Positions 7,936-16,456 of a stretch of 64,000 nt of DNA are shown here, in pieces. The stretch spans positions 5,141,501 to 5,205,500 of the forward strand of contig NZ_CP150265.1 of NCBI RefSeq assembly GCF_037976325.1, in the 5' to 3' direction. The translations under genes and the position numbers were made by a program. This DNA comes from Paenibacillus sp. FSL K6-3182 (GTDB lineage Bacteria; Bacillota; Bacilli; Paenibacillales; Paenibacillaceae). A model generated the notes under the pieces. It saw only the letters and a program-made list of their open reading frames with translations, did not search any database and was not told the origin of the DNA. Positions within the stretch are counted from its first letter, which is position 1. Every line of letters begins with the position of its first letter.

Positions 7936-8094
7936 TCATATGTCAAGATTCCACATATCCGGTTTTTGCTGAATAGACCGTCTTGCTTCATCGCCATCCG
8001 TAAAGCTGCTAACCTGCCATCCTTCCTGTTTTAAGTAATAAGCAAGAATCTGATTCAAGTTCATATCATCCTCAACAAGATAAATCGTGTACAT
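7936..8094 (-). pseudogene. truncated response regulator receiver domain
   Basis: A 52-codon frame from ATG 8094 (AAGGAG 7 bases upstream) reads MYTIYLVEDDMNLNQILAYY and continues to the phospho-acceptor region DMWNLDI, where TGA follows. This is the first half of an OmpR-type receiver: the acidic pair is ED/DD at residues 8-10 and the acceptor aspartate is in LDI. The rest of the receiver and the DNA-binding domain are missing, and no histidine kinase is nearby. The next 200 bases downstream do not read as a response regulator in any frame. Translation signals are intact, so a short acidic peptide could still be made. Confidence 0.72.
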
Positions 8095-8216
8095 TGCGTG
8101 ATCTCCTTCATGTTTCTATGCTTAGTCTAACAAACGATTATCGCCAAAATACCAAAAAATTATGGGAAATTGTATGAAAAAAATATATAAGTAGAAAACG
8201 ATTGTCACAAATAAAT

Positions 8217-8240
8217 AAACCACTTCAGCAGAAGTGGTTT
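8217..8240 (-). terminator. hairpin terminator after tRNA-Ala relic
   Basis: aaaccacttcagcagaagtggttt, a 10-bp stem, follows the tRNA-Ala relic at 8253-8310 on the minus strand. It is nearly identical to the hairpins at 25203-25226 and in 1837-1886. Confidence 0.6.
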
Positions 8241-8252
8241 GAATTTATGGTT

Positions 8253-8310
8253 TAATGGAGACTAGCGGGATCAAGCCGCTGACCTCTTGAAATATGCCCT
8301 AGCCCGAACA
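8253..8310 (-). pseudogene. tRNA-Ala relic (3' half)
   Basis: The minus strand reads AAGAGGTCAGCGGCTTGATC and then CCGCTAGTCTCCATTA. The T-arm AGCGG/CCGCT still pairs, and the acceptor strand and discriminator region are recognisable, but the CCA has changed to TTA and the 5' half is scrambled. It resembles the 3' half of a Bacillota tRNA-Ala(UGC). It is followed by a hairpin terminator at 8217-8240. Confidence 0.6.
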
Positions 8311-8324
8311 TCACACAGAGAAAA

Positions 8325-8774
8325 CTAAACGCCAAACTGCTTTAAATGATGGTCCAAGTGCTTATAGATACCGATGCCCCACTGCTTGGGGGGAAGCTTG
8401 CCAAAAAAGGGGTGGGGATGAGTCGTACACCTCTCCGGTCCATTGCGCTGAAATAAGTCGGTTTTTTGTTTCAATAATTCTTTTTCTTTCTCGAATTCTC
8501 TTTCATCTGTAAATTTAATGGTCGGGATCGTTGACATATTGTGGGGCAATGTTTTGTCATTATACATTATTGGTTTCACGAAGCCTCCAATCACGACCCC
8601 AAGCCATCCTCTCTTTGGGAAAGAAACGCCCGAGGCAATGTCCTGGAATGCGGAGCAGTGAGCCAGCATTTGAGCAGCATTCATCTGCCCCCAATGTGAT
8701 TCTGAATGACCCTCTAACTTATCGATACGTGCTAAAATCTCGTTCGTATCGTTTCGATCAAAAATACTTTTCAT
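8325..8774 (-). CDS. DUF1569 domain protein
   Basis: A 149-residue protein that I place in the DUF1569/DinB-like helical group from MNAAQMLAHCSAF (about residues 31-43) and the C-terminal HPFFGKLPPKQWGIGIYKHLDHHLKQFG. The histidines in AHC, HPFFG and KHLDHH are spaced as in DinB-type metal-binding four-helix proteins. No reaction is known for the family. The start follows GAAGGGA. It is a single gene bounded by a tRNA-Ala relic at its 3' side. Confidence 0.8.
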   Translation of the reverse strand: MKSIFDRNDTNEILARIDKLEGHSESHWGQMNAAQMLAHCSAFQDIASGVSFPKRGWLGVVIGGFVKPIMYNDKTLPHNMSTIPTIKFTDEREFEKEKELLKQKTDLFQRNGPERCTTHPHPFFGKLPPKQWGIGIYKHLDHHLKQFGV

Positions 8775-9008
8775 TCATTGCCGTCCCTTCTCTTTAAATG
8801 AGCAGTTCATAGGAACCATATTGTTCAGAAATAATCCATATGAGAATCGGACAAGCGAATCATCCGGCTTTTCAGTCGAGTTTATCATGATTGCAGGTTA
8901 CCATATAGACAACCTTCTGTCGATCATCCACCATCCACTACTTCCGAGCGGTCGAAATTATAGGGGGATTACACACCCCGAAACTCAAGCAGATCACTTT
9001 GATCATAC
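8775..9008. other. intergenic region without recognisable gene
   Basis: Holds the promoter region of the DUF1569 gene and the downstream flank of the GH127 operon. A plus-strand open frame across it runs antisense into the GH127 gene and has no family resemblance. No repeat or RNA was found. Confidence 0.4.
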
Positions 9009-9037
9009 AAAAAAAGACTTCTGCATAGCAGAAGTCT
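9007..9037 (-). terminator. terminator of the GH127 operon
   Basis: agacttctgc/gcagaagtct is a perfect 10-bp stem. On the minus strand the hairpin is followed by a run of seven T residues, as expected for termination after the GH127 gene, which ends at 9128. Confidence 0.8.
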
Positions 9038-9127
9038 CATTACGGATTAACAATATTTATGAGAATGAAAGAGGCCATCGGTTCAAGCGCAGTGTCTTAA
9101 TCCAAAAAGCATTTCGTTCGACTTTTT

Positions 9128-11029
9128 TTATTTTTCGCGAATCCAAACCGTCATTTCGCCCGGGTTCCGATTACCCCAAAATGCGTATGGCACAGCCAAG
9201 ATTGGGACGCTCTTCTTCTTTCGCGTGACCGGCCTGTACAGATCATCTTCCCAACAAAAATCTGAACGCAGCCCCTCTCCGGTTAACACGACAATACCGC
9301 CTAGAACATCTTCCTTATACACTGCCGTTAATTCAGAATCTTCGGGAAAGCAGATATCCGTAAGATCCGGGCCGTTGTCCACTTCCTCCATACAATAAAC
9401 GAGTGGACCGTATTGCAAAGCGATTTTGCCAGCATTCTCGTGCACTTTGGGGTTCGACTCAATACGCTCGACGATCATCGGGAAATACAGCTTGATCTCG
9501 TCGTTTTCCATCCACGTTCTGCTGATACGCGCATATCCGCTCTTGACGATCGTATCCAGCGCTTGCAAGTTCCCGTTTACCTTGATGTAAGGATCTCTAC
9601 ACCATGAAGGGATTCGGAAAGAAAGCGTGCAGTCGGTCGGCTCATCCGTTTGCAGTCGGATCTGGATATTTCCGTCCCATGGATAATGAGTTTCCGTATG
9701 CAATATCATCTTTCTTCCTTGAACATCGAATGTACTCTCATTGGAAGCATAAAGATGCATAGCGATGTCTTTGCCTTTTTGCGTAAAGAAATAAGTATCC
9801 AAAGACGTTAGCAGCCGCGCAATATTAGGCGGACAACAAGCGCAGCCGAACCATGGCACGCGTTCGGTTTTGACGTGTTGCATATCGTAACGGTATTGAG
9901 TTACAGCAGGATGAACCTCCAATGGGTTGACGTAAAAATAACGTTTGCCATCTAGCGACATTCCGCTCAGCACCCCGTTGAATAGAACGCGTTCCATCAC
10001 ATCCCCGTATCGGCTGTCAGTTTCAATCTGGAGCATTCTAAATGCCCACATGGCAAGTCCGATGGATGCGCATGTTTCGGTGTATGCCGTGTCGTTAGGC
10101 AGATCGTAATCAATCGTAAAGCGTTCGGCATGACCTTGCGAGCCAAGCCCTCCCGTTATATACATCCGCTTGGAAGTCACATGAACCCATAGTTTGCGAA
10201 GCGCTTCGGTCAGCGTTTCGTCTCCGTATGCAATCGCGAGATCCGCCATAGCCGAATACAAATACATGGCACGCACAGAATGTCCTTCTGCCGTTTCCTG
10301 CTCTCTTACGGGGGCGTGAGCCTGATGGTAATCCAGATCGAACCAGCGATCCTTGGAAGGTCCGCCGAACTCGGGCTCCTCCTTCAGGAAACTCGGCTGC
10401 TTTCCACGCTCCTCTACGAAGTATCGGCTCAAATGTAAATACCTTTGTTCTTTCGTTGCCTTGAACAGCTTTACGAGCGCGAGCTCAATCTCCTCATGAC
10501 CGCAGTACACTTGCATTTTATCCGAATCCGGACCCATAATCCGGTCTATATAATCGGCGTAACGGCACATCATATCCACAAAAGACCGCTTGCCCGTGGA
10601 CTCGTAATAAGCCACCGCGGCCTCGATCAGATGGCCCGCGCAATAAAGCTCATGCCCGAATGAAAAATCCTTCCAGCGCTGTTCCGGTGCAGCGACTGAA
10701 AAATAAGTGTTCAAATAGCCGTCTGACTGCTGGGCACGTCCCATCAGATCAACAACCGCATCGATGACGGCTTCGAGCTGCGGATTCGGAAAGTGCCGCA
10801 GGCTGTACGCGGCAGCTTCGATCCATTTGGCTACATCACTGTCCTGAAAAACCATTCCGTAGAAAGTTCCTGTCTGTTCTCCTGCCGAGATGCGGAAGTT
10901 TTCTACGGCGTGACTCGGCTCCGCGCCTTCGATTTCATCATTCAGCGCCTTCCATTGATAGGGAATCGTTTCCTGGATAGTTTGCCGAACTCTGGGCTGC
11001 CAAAATTGGTCATTAAGCCTCACATTCAT
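9128..11029 (-). CDS. GH127 family glycoside hydrolase (beta-L-arabinofuranosidase type)
   Basis: A 633-residue cytosolic enzyme with no signal peptide, of the DUF1680/GH127 family, whose founding member releases L-arabinose from beta-1,2-arabinofuranosyl chains. Diagnostic segments are the catalytic zinc-cysteine site PWFGCACCPPNIARLLTS (about residues 390-410), with the cysteine pair in CACC, the glutamate in the HEEIELALVKL helix, and GLGSQGHAERF. The start at ATG 11029 follows AAAGGAG; 12 codons upstream the frame crosses that site. It is last in the operon after a solute-binding protein and two sugar permeases, so imported oligosaccharides are probably its substrate. Confidence 0.92.
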   Translation of the reverse strand: MNVRLNDQFWQPRVRQTIQETIPYQWKALNDEIEGAEPSHAVENFRISAGEQTGTFYGMVFQDSDVAKWIEAAAYSLRHFPNPQLEAVIDAVVDLMGRAQQSDGYLNTYFSVAAPEQRWKDFSFGHELYCAGHLIEAAVAYYESTGKRSFVDMMCRYADYIDRIMGPDSDKMQVYCGHEEIELALVKLFKATKEQRYLHLSRYFVEERGKQPSFLKEEPEFGGPSKDRWFDLDYHQAHAPVREQETAEGHSVRAMYLYSAMADLAIAYGDETLTEALRKLWVHVTSKRMYITGGLGSQGHAERFTIDYDLPNDTAYTETCASIGLAMWAFRMLQIETDSRYGDVMERVLFNGVLSGMSLDGKRYFYVNPLEVHPAVTQYRYDMQHVKTERVPWFGCACCPPNIARLLTSLDTYFFTQKGKDIAMHLYASNESTFDVQGRKMILHTETHYPWDGNIQIRLQTDEPTDCTLSFRIPSWCRDPYIKVNGNLQALDTIVKSGYARISRTWMENDEIKLYFPMIVERIESNPKVHENAGKIALQYGPLVYCMEEVDNGPDLTDICFPEDSELTAVYKEDVLGGIVVLTGEGLRSDFCWEDDLYRPVTRKKKSVPILAVPYAFWGNRNPGEMTVWIREK

Positions 11030-11074
11030 ATCGATAATTCTCCTTTCAATAGGACAAAGCGACAATGATCCGAA

Positions 11075-11944
11075 CTAATTTTTCAATCCGGTCATCGTGA
11101 TTCCCTCTACAAAATACTTTTGACCAATCAGGTAGAAAATGACACCCGGAGCAAAGGATAAGCACGTGGCGGCCATCGTCATCGACCAATCTTGCTTTAA
11201 TTGACCTCTGAAATTGGTGAGCCCCAACGCGATGGTGAATTTATCGCTCGAATTAATGTAAATCATCTGTTGGAGCAAATCATTCCACAAGCCGATGAAA
11301 ATAAACAATGCGACGACGATCATGGCGGGCTTGATCGCTGGAATAATAATATTGAACAAGATGCGGAAGTATCCGGCTCCGTCAATCGTTGCCGCTTGGT
11401 CGAGTTCTCTCGGTATGGAGAGAATAAACTGTCTAATTAAAAAGATATTAAACGCGCCGCCTCCGCAAAAATATGGCAAAATCAATGGCAGATAGCTGTC
11501 ATGGACCCCCAAACCCCGCGTCCATCCAATGTACAGCGGAATGAGCGTAACCATGGTAGGCAAAAGCATTGAACCGACACATAGGGTCCAGATCAACTGT
11601 TTCCCCCGAAACCGCAGCCTCGCAAAGGCATATCCGCACAAGGTGGCCGTAAACGTTCCCGCCAAACAGGAAGGAACGATGATTATCATCGTATTGCCTA
11701 GATATTTCCAAAATTTAAATACCTTCAGCGTATCTTCATAATTGGAAAACAACCAATTTCCCGGTAATAGGGATGGCGGATATTTGTAGATCTCGGGATT
11801 GGTCATCAGAGACGTACGAAAAATCCACCAGATCGGAAAGAGCACGATTAAAGCAAATAAAACAACGACTACAAACATAATCACGTTTATCGTTCGTTCA
11901 CTGCGTTTCTTGCTCTTTAGTCTGACGTACGCTGCTTCACTCAA
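11075..11944 (-). CDS. carbohydrate ABC transporter permease (MalG type)
   Basis: A 289-residue inner-membrane permease with six predicted helices. The binding-protein-dependent transport loop appears as ELDQAATIDGAGYFRILFNIIIPAIKPA (about residues 190-217), the EAA motif of the CUT1 group, and the C-terminus YFVEGITMTGLKN is typical of MalG-type subunits. It overlaps the upstream MalF-type gene by 4 bases, showing translational coupling. No ATPase gene lies in this operon; such importers commonly share an MsmX-type ATPase encoded elsewhere. Confidence 0.93.
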   Translation of the reverse strand: MSEAAYVRLKSKKRSERTINVIMFVVVVLFALIVLFPIWWIFRTSLMTNPEIYKYPPSLLPGNWLFSNYEDTLKVFKFWKYLGNTMIIIVPSCLAGTFTATLCGYAFARLRFRGKQLIWTLCVGSMLLPTMVTLIPLYIGWTRGLGVHDSYLPLILPYFCGGGAFNIFLIRQFILSIPRELDQAATIDGAGYFRILFNIIIPAIKPAMIVVALFIFIGLWNDLLQQMIYINSSDKFTIALGLTNFRGQLKQDWSMTMAATCLSFAPGVIFYLIGQKYFVEGITMTGLKN

Positions 11945-12864
11945 TTGCCATCGCCTCCTTCAGAAAAGATCCACAGATTTGATGTCTTGAACAAAATACC
12001 GGTAAACGCGGCAAGGATGGCGAAAATTACAAAGGTCGTCGCACAAGCATAACCCAGCCTGTAATTGACGAAAGCCTGATCGTACATCAGATAAGTCATG
12101 AACCTTGAAGAATTGCCCGGGCCGCCATTGGTCAGAGAAAGAGCTGGCGTAATGACTTGGAGATTAGCGATCAGGCTCATCAACAAGTTGTAAAAGATAA
12201 TCGGGGTCATGCAAGGCAAGGTGATATGCCAGAAGCGTTTCCATCCGCTTGCGCCATCCATCTCAGCTGCTTCATGATAAACGCTCGGAACGTTCTGAAG
12301 CCCGGCCAAAAAAATAACGATCAAGTTCCCCGACAACCAGACCGCAATCAAGGAAAGCGAAGGAACTACCCATCTGGAATCCGCAATAAAGAGAATTTTG
12401 CTCAACCCGATTTCGGAGAGGAGAAAGTTGAAGAAACCGAAATTCGCCTCGTAAAGCCAGGACCATCCTACGTATATAGCAGCAGCCGGCAAAACGAACG
12501 GCACATAAAATACGGCTCTGAAAAAACCTCTTGCCGGAATTTTACGGTTCAACAACATTGCGATGAAAAACGAATAAATCATGCTTCCGGCTACGGATAA
12601 TACGGCGAAGTAGACCGTCGCGATAATCGAATCTTTAATGTACGGATCGGTGGTAAACAGCTTGATATAATTATTGAGGCCAACAAATTCGGGGTTGGCT
12701 AACCCTGTCCAATTCGTCATGCTGATTCCGAGCACCCCCAGAAGAGGCAGGTAGGTCAGGAAGATCAGTCCGAGGAAGGCCGGAATCAAGCAAATATAAG
12801 CTACTCTTGCCTCGCTTGAGTAAAAGCGAGAACGACGCTTCAGCGGTTTGTTAATCGGTTCCAT
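11941..12864 (-). CDS. carbohydrate ABC transporter permease (MalF type)
   Basis: A 307-residue, six-helix permease of the CUT1 family, partner of the MalG-type gene it overlaps. The EAA loop is YHEAAEMDGASGWKRFWHITLPCMTPI (about residues 195-221), and the FFRAVFYVPFVLPAAAIYVGWSWLY segment is typical of the first permease. The N-terminus is rich in arginine and lysine before helix 1. It imports oligosaccharides delivered by the lipoprotein encoded 70 bases upstream. Confidence 0.93.
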   Translation of the reverse strand: MEPINKPLKRRSRFYSSEARVAYICLIPAFLGLIFLTYLPLLGVLGISMTNWTGLANPEFVGLNNYIKLFTTDPYIKDSIIATVYFAVLSVAGSMIYSFFIAMLLNRKIPARGFFRAVFYVPFVLPAAAIYVGWSWLYEANFGFFNFLLSEIGLSKILFIADSRWVVPSLSLIAVWLSGNLIVIFLAGLQNVPSVYHEAAEMDGASGWKRFWHITLPCMTPIIFYNLLMSLIANLQVITPALSLTNGGPGNSSRFMTYLMYDQAFVNYRLGYACATTFVIFAILAAFTGILFKTSNLWIFSEGGDGN

Positions 12865-12936
12865 ATCTCGCTCCCCACCTCATGTTTGAAGGAAGACCGC
12901 CACTTGCAATATATTGGCGGTCATTCCTTTCATCCG

Positions 12937-14346
12937 TTATTTATTGCCTGTATGAGCCGCATTCAAAGCATCGAGATTTTTGGTTATGGCGTCCTTAGCG
13001 GTCGTCTTTCCGGTCCAAACATCCCCTAGAGTTGATCCGAGCAAGGTGTTAAAGTCTGTCGTATGATTTGTATAGAACCACGATGCGGGTCTCGCGGCGG
13101 CGGATTGCGCATAATCGACTACCGCAGACTTGTATTCGTCATACGGAGGGAAGTTCGGATTGTCGACCCATTTATGGGTGAGAGTTTCATCCGTATACCA
13201 CTTTTGCAGCGTTGGCATCCAAATGCCTGATGAGATGAGCCCCCAGTTGTTTTCTTCGGAATTGTACCATTTGAGCCATTCCATCGCTTCTTTCGGATGC
13301 TTGGTCTGGGAGAATACGACATTGGCGCCGCCCGTGTTTAGAGTAACCTTTTCCTTCATATAAGGCAGTACGGCTACGCCATAGTTCAAACCTTTCTCCT
13401 TGGCTGTATTCAAGCTGGTTCCTACATTCCACGCACCGTTTGTGGCCATGGCAACCGTTCCTGCAATGATGGTGCGCTGAATGCCATCATCGGTCTGACC
13501 AACCGACAACGGGGCAACATGATCTTTCAAGTATAGATCAGCAACTTTCTGAATCGCTTCCGTACTGGCATCTTCTCCGATTCTCACTTCGTTCCCGTCA
13601 CTCGAATAGAAACCGCCGCCATTGCTAAGTGCCCAGGTTTCCAACTGCCACGGTAGATTTTCAATAGAGGCGCCATACTGAACGATGCTCTGCGATTTAA
13701 AGCCATCCTCGTCAGGATGTTTGCCATTCTTGTCAACCGTCAGCTTTTTGGCCGCAGCTACGAATTCATCCCATGTCCATGCTTGATCCAGTGCGGATGG
13801 TGGATAAGGCACATTCGCTTTGTCAAACATGTCTTTGTTGTAATAAAGGAGGAGGATTTCATTGGCAGCAGCATATGCTACGGTTTTGCCTTGATATTTG
13901 TAGGCCAAGCTATCGAGCGGCTTGCTGTCGCTTCCATCGTACATGGAGCTCACATCATTCAACATGCCGTCGGAGGACCACTGGATGACGCCATCCTCCT
14001 TCAATATCCCCGTATCCGGCAATTGGCCTGCCGTTGCCTGTGTATTCAACTTTGTCATGTAGTTTTCCCAAGGAATTGCCTCCACTTTTACTACGATTTT
14101 GTCTTGGGAAGCATTAAACTTATCTGCCGCCGCCTGGACGGTTTTCCCTTCTTCTTCGCTACCCCACATCGAATACGTAATCTTGACCTTTTCCGTTTTG
14201 GAAGGCGAATTCTCTGGTTTACTTGAAGCCTCTCCTGCCGATGGTGTTGTATTTGTCTCTTTGTTACCGTTGTTCCCACAGCCTATTGCACTGAATGTCA
14301 GTACAGCCAAGATTAGACCTACCCCAAGTCTCTTTCCTACTTTCAT
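12937..14346 (-). CDS. sugar ABC transporter solute-binding lipoprotein
   Basis: A 469-residue extracellular binding protein of the cluster-B (family 1) type. The signal peptide ends in the lipobox SAIGC (about residues 19-23), so the mature protein is lipid-anchored at C23; a Ser/Asn/Lys-rich linker follows. The mature part has ITYSMWGSEEEGKTVQAAADKFN and ALDQAWTWDEFVAAAKKLT, normal for sugar binders. It is first in the four-gene operon ending with GH127. A cre-like site and an 18-bp palindrome lie in its upstream region. Confidence 0.93.
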   Translation of the reverse strand: MKVGKRLGVGLILAVLTFSAIGCGNNGNKETNTTPSAGEASSKPENSPSKTEKVKITYSMWGSEEEGKTVQAAADKFNASQDKIVVKVEAIPWENYMTKLNTQATAGQLPDTGILKEDGVIQWSSDGMLNDVSSMYDGSDSKPLDSLAYKYQGKTVAYAAANEILLLYYNKDMFDKANVPYPPSALDQAWTWDEFVAAAKKLTVDKNGKHPDEDGFKSQSIVQYGASIENLPWQLETWALSNGGGFYSSDGNEVRIGEDASTEAIQKVADLYLKDHVAPLSVGQTDDGIQRTIIAGTVAMATNGAWNVGTSLNTAKEKGLNYGVAVLPYMKEKVTLNTGGANVVFSQTKHPKEAMEWLKWYNSEENNWGLISSGIWMPTLQKWYTDETLTHKWVDNPNFPPYDEYKSAVVDYAQSAAARPASWFYTNHTTDFNTLLGSTLGDVWTGKTTAKDAITKNLDALNAAHTGNK

Positions 14347-14466
14347 TGCCCCGTTCTCCCTTCATCAATTGAATGATGTTAAATGCTAATCGTTTGAATG
14401 AAACGTTTAGCCTTACTACGCCTGACCAAACCGTCGTGTTTTTCCGTTGCAACATGACATGATTCA

Positions 14467-14480
14467 GGAAAGCGCTTTAA
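14467..14480. promoter_or_regulatory. candidate catabolite-responsive element (cre)
   Basis: ggaaagcgctttaa resembles the CcpA site consensus TGWAANCGNTNWCA at its core AAAGCGCTTT. It lies in the divergent region between the solute-binding gene and the AraC gene, where carbon catabolite control would be expected. Confidence 0.45.
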
Positions 14481-14568
14481 TAGAATTGTGACATGAAGTA
14501 CCTTGAAAAAAAACAACATTTTCCAACCTGATTTTTAATATTTTCAACCTTCGTTCTTACGCCACCGA

Positions 14569-14586
14569 TTTCCCGATATCGGGAAA
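14569..14586. promoter_or_regulatory. 18-bp perfect palindrome in divergent AraC/ABC region
   Basis: tttcccgatatcgggaaa is a perfect palindrome about 120 bp before the AraC start and 220 bp before the transporter operon. A symmetric site is unusual for AraC proteins, which mostly bind direct repeats, so another dimeric regulator could bind here. Confidence 0.5.
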
Positions 14587-14707
14587 CCGAGCTTATGCTA
14601 GACGATCAGCAGGAAACACTTTATTTAAAAGACAACTATGAAGTATTATAAAAATAACAATATTTTCTACCTTGATATTCACGATTCCAATCTTAGGAGG
14701 AAACAGT

Positions 14708-15598
14708 GTGGACTCTACGATTCTTCATTTTATCTCACCACCGATTCCCTATTTCGTGGATTGCGGTTATGCCTATTACGAGGTAGGAGATACCCATATC
14801 GACCGAAATTGTATCAATGTATTCGATCTGATTGTCGTCCGCAAAGGGGTTCTCCCCATTGCCGAGAATGACCATACCTGGGAAGTCAATGAGGGAGAAG
14901 GACTCATCCTTCTCCCGAATGCTCATCATTACGGCAATGCTCCCTGCAAAGCCGATACGGAAATCATCTGGATTCACTTTCAAACCTTCGGCAGCTGGCA
15001 GATGTGCCGCGACATGAACGAATGCCAGAGCAACCAGCTGGAATTGATCGAGGAACACAAAAAGTTAGCGTATGTCAATCACGCCGATGTCTGTTCCATC
15101 TTCCTCCCCAAGCACATGAAGCTGTCGACGAAAGCGTTGGAGGCGCTTGAGACCTTCTTTCAGCAGGAGAATGAACCGCAGTCGCTTCGGAACTGGAAGC
15201 GACAAGTTTCCTTCCAGTTATTTTTGCAACATTTGGATCGCGATCTCGCTTCCCCCACGAACGCCACCGCGATACAGCTCGCAGAGCGGATCGAACTGTT
15301 TATCCGTCAGAACTATGCCAGCGATATCACGAACTCGGTGCTGCAAAAGAAGTTGAACTATCACCCCAATTATCTGGCTAAGGTGATGCTGAAAATGTAC
15401 GGAATGACCCCAATAACCTATCTTCAATATTACCGGCTTGAACAATCCAAACGGCTGCTGCTGCAAACCTCCAAATCTATTGCCCAGATCGCAGATGAAG
15501 TTGGCTTCCATCATATCTCGCATTATTCCACCTGTTTCTCCAAGAAAGAAGGTCTCTCTCCCTCAGGCTTCCGCAGCAAATTCGCCAAGAAGCGCTAG
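14708..15598 (+). CDS. AraC family transcriptional regulator
   Basis: A 296-residue regulator with an N-terminal cupin-like sensing domain (DSTILHFISPP... EGEGLILLPNAHHYG) and a C-terminal double helix-turn-helix (about residues 195-296: LQKKLNYHPNYLAKVMLKMYGMTPITYLQYYRLEQSKRLL, then IAQIADEVGFHHISHYSTCFSKKEGLSPSGFR). I use GTG 14708 because AGGAGG lies 5-6 bases upstream; a TTG 36 bases earlier reads across that site. It is divergent from the GH127 transport operon and probably activates it in response to an arabinose-containing sugar. Confidence 0.9.
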   Translation: MDSTILHFISPPIPYFVDCGYAYYEVGDTHIDRNCINVFDLIVVRKGVLPIAENDHTWEVNEGEGLILLPNAHHYGNAPCKADTEIIWIHFQTFGSWQMCRDMNECQSNQLELIEEHKKLAYVNHADVCSIFLPKHMKLSTKALEALETFFQQENEPQSLRNWKRQVSFQLFLQHLDRDLASPTNATAIQLAERIELFIRQNYASDITNSVLQKKLNYHPNYLAKVMLKMYGMTPITYLQYYRLEQSKRLLLQTSKSIAQIADEVGFHHISHYSTCFSKKEGLSPSGFRSKFAKKR

Positions 15599-15849
15599 AT
15601 GCAGCGAATCCGGAGGACGTTCCGCTACAGCAATACGAGAAGAGCGTTCAGCTTGCCTTCTCCGATTCCCGGCTTTCTGCACGACACTAAGCTGAAGCTC
15701 AGGCCCTAAAACCACCCAAGATGATTCGGGCAGATGGAGCTCGAAGGATTCGTGACCAAGCAAGCATAAGCCCAATCATTGCGCTGCCCACGAAAGGCCA
15801 GTTTTGCTGTGAGCATTTTTCACCATATGTGCTCTTGTTTTTTCGCAAA

Positions 15850-15872
15850 AAAACACGCCATCTATTTGGCGT
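15850..15872 (-). terminator. hairpin after possible tRNA relic
   Basis: cacgccatctatttggcgtg forms a 7-bp stem, followed on the minus strand by a run of seven T residues. It lies just beyond a minus-strand sequence ending CTTCACCA, repeating the relic-plus-terminator pattern. Confidence 0.6.
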
Positions 15873-15888
15873 GCCTATTATTTCTGTT

Positions 15889-15925
15889 TGGTGAAGCCAA
15901 GGGGGATCAAGCTTCGCTCTACTTG
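15889..15925 (-). pseudogene. possible tRNA 3'-end relic
   Basis: The minus strand reads GAGCGAAGCTTGATC, then CCCCTTGGCTTCACCA: a T-loop-like segment followed by an acceptor strand and CCA. Only the 3' part is visible. The assignment rests on similarity to the relic at 8253-8310 and on the downstream hairpin; chance is possible. Confidence 0.35.
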
Positions 15926-15987
15926 TGTTCTCAATTAGGGATGTCTGAATCTCTTTTTCAACGGCTGATGAAACTTACTCGACGAGG

Positions 15988-16030
15988 ACTTTTAGCGGTA
16001 GATTCGACGCCGTGCTCCTACACTAGATGT
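15988..16030 (+). repeat. dispersed ~43-bp repeat, copy A
   Basis: Contains ggtagattc, then acgccgtgctcct and cactagatg, matching the plus strand at 32310-32354 with only a few changes. No open frame or stem explains it. It sits at the 3' edge of an SLH-gene remnant. Confidence 0.6.
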
Positions 16031-16224
16031 AATTGCCGCATGTAAAGGATGATGCATGTTGCCCGAGCTGGAAGATACTTGTCTTCTGTATAGCCAGTTA
16101 TAACCTTTCCTTCGATAGATTTACCCGAAGCTCTAGCTAGCATGAGTGCATTCTCTGCACGTGTAATCGGATCATTCGAATGGAAAGCACCTTCTTTGTA
16201 CCCTGTAATTATACCTGCTTGCTA
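16031..16224 (-). pseudogene. remnant of an SLH-domain gene
   Basis: The minus strand encodes AGIITGYKEGAFHSNDPITR, followed by AENALMLARASGKSIEG and VITGYTEDKYLPARA, without a start codon. The first block is the second half of one SLH domain and the last is the start of the next. It is a broken fragment of a surface-anchored protein, distinct in sequence from the three SLH domains of the intact neighbour at 16457-24655. It lies downstream of that gene on the same strand, as if left from a duplicated or replaced SLH gene. Confidence 0.65.
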
Positions 16225-16368
16225 GATTTAACCATGATCCACAATTAAAAAAGACAACCTGAGGGCGGTCATTATTCGTTGCGTTTTACGGTGATTAAGT
16301 GTTCAGGACAAGTACGCGCAGCCATTGCAATAGCGCTTCAATGCCTAACCATACAAAGGCAAATAAAA

Positions 16369-16415
16369 AGGATGTCAGACTTGGCTAATCGCCGCTGACA
16401 TCCTCACTGATTAAG
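16369..16415. terminator. possible terminator of the giant SLH gene
   Basis: aaggatgtcagacttggctaatcgccgctgacatcctc forms a stem (ggatgtcag/ctgacatcc, 9 bp) about 50 bases beyond the stop of the SLH gene on the minus strand, followed by T-rich sequence. Confidence 0.65.
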
Positions 16416-16456
16416 ACTCTACGATCCGCTTGCAACAATTCTGCTGACTGATCTTC

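Larger units (their letters stand above)
15599..16039. other. intergenic region with terminator, tRNA-like end and shared 43-bp repeat
   Basis: Contains a hairpin aacacgccatctatttggcgtg at about 15850-15872, a possible tRNA 3'-end relic on the minus strand (GAAGCTTGATC...TTCACCA, about 15889-15925), and a repeat at 15988-16030 also found at 32310-32354. An 88-codon plus-strand open frame crosses all of these and is not a believable gene. Confidence 0.45.

Noticed and set aside
8821..9228. 135-codon plus-strand open frame
   Set aside because: It is antisense to the end of GH127 and crosses that operon's terminator.
15779..16045. 88-codon plus-strand open frame
   Set aside because: It runs through a terminator hairpin, a tRNA-like end and a shared repeat, has no RBS, and the protein resembles nothing.
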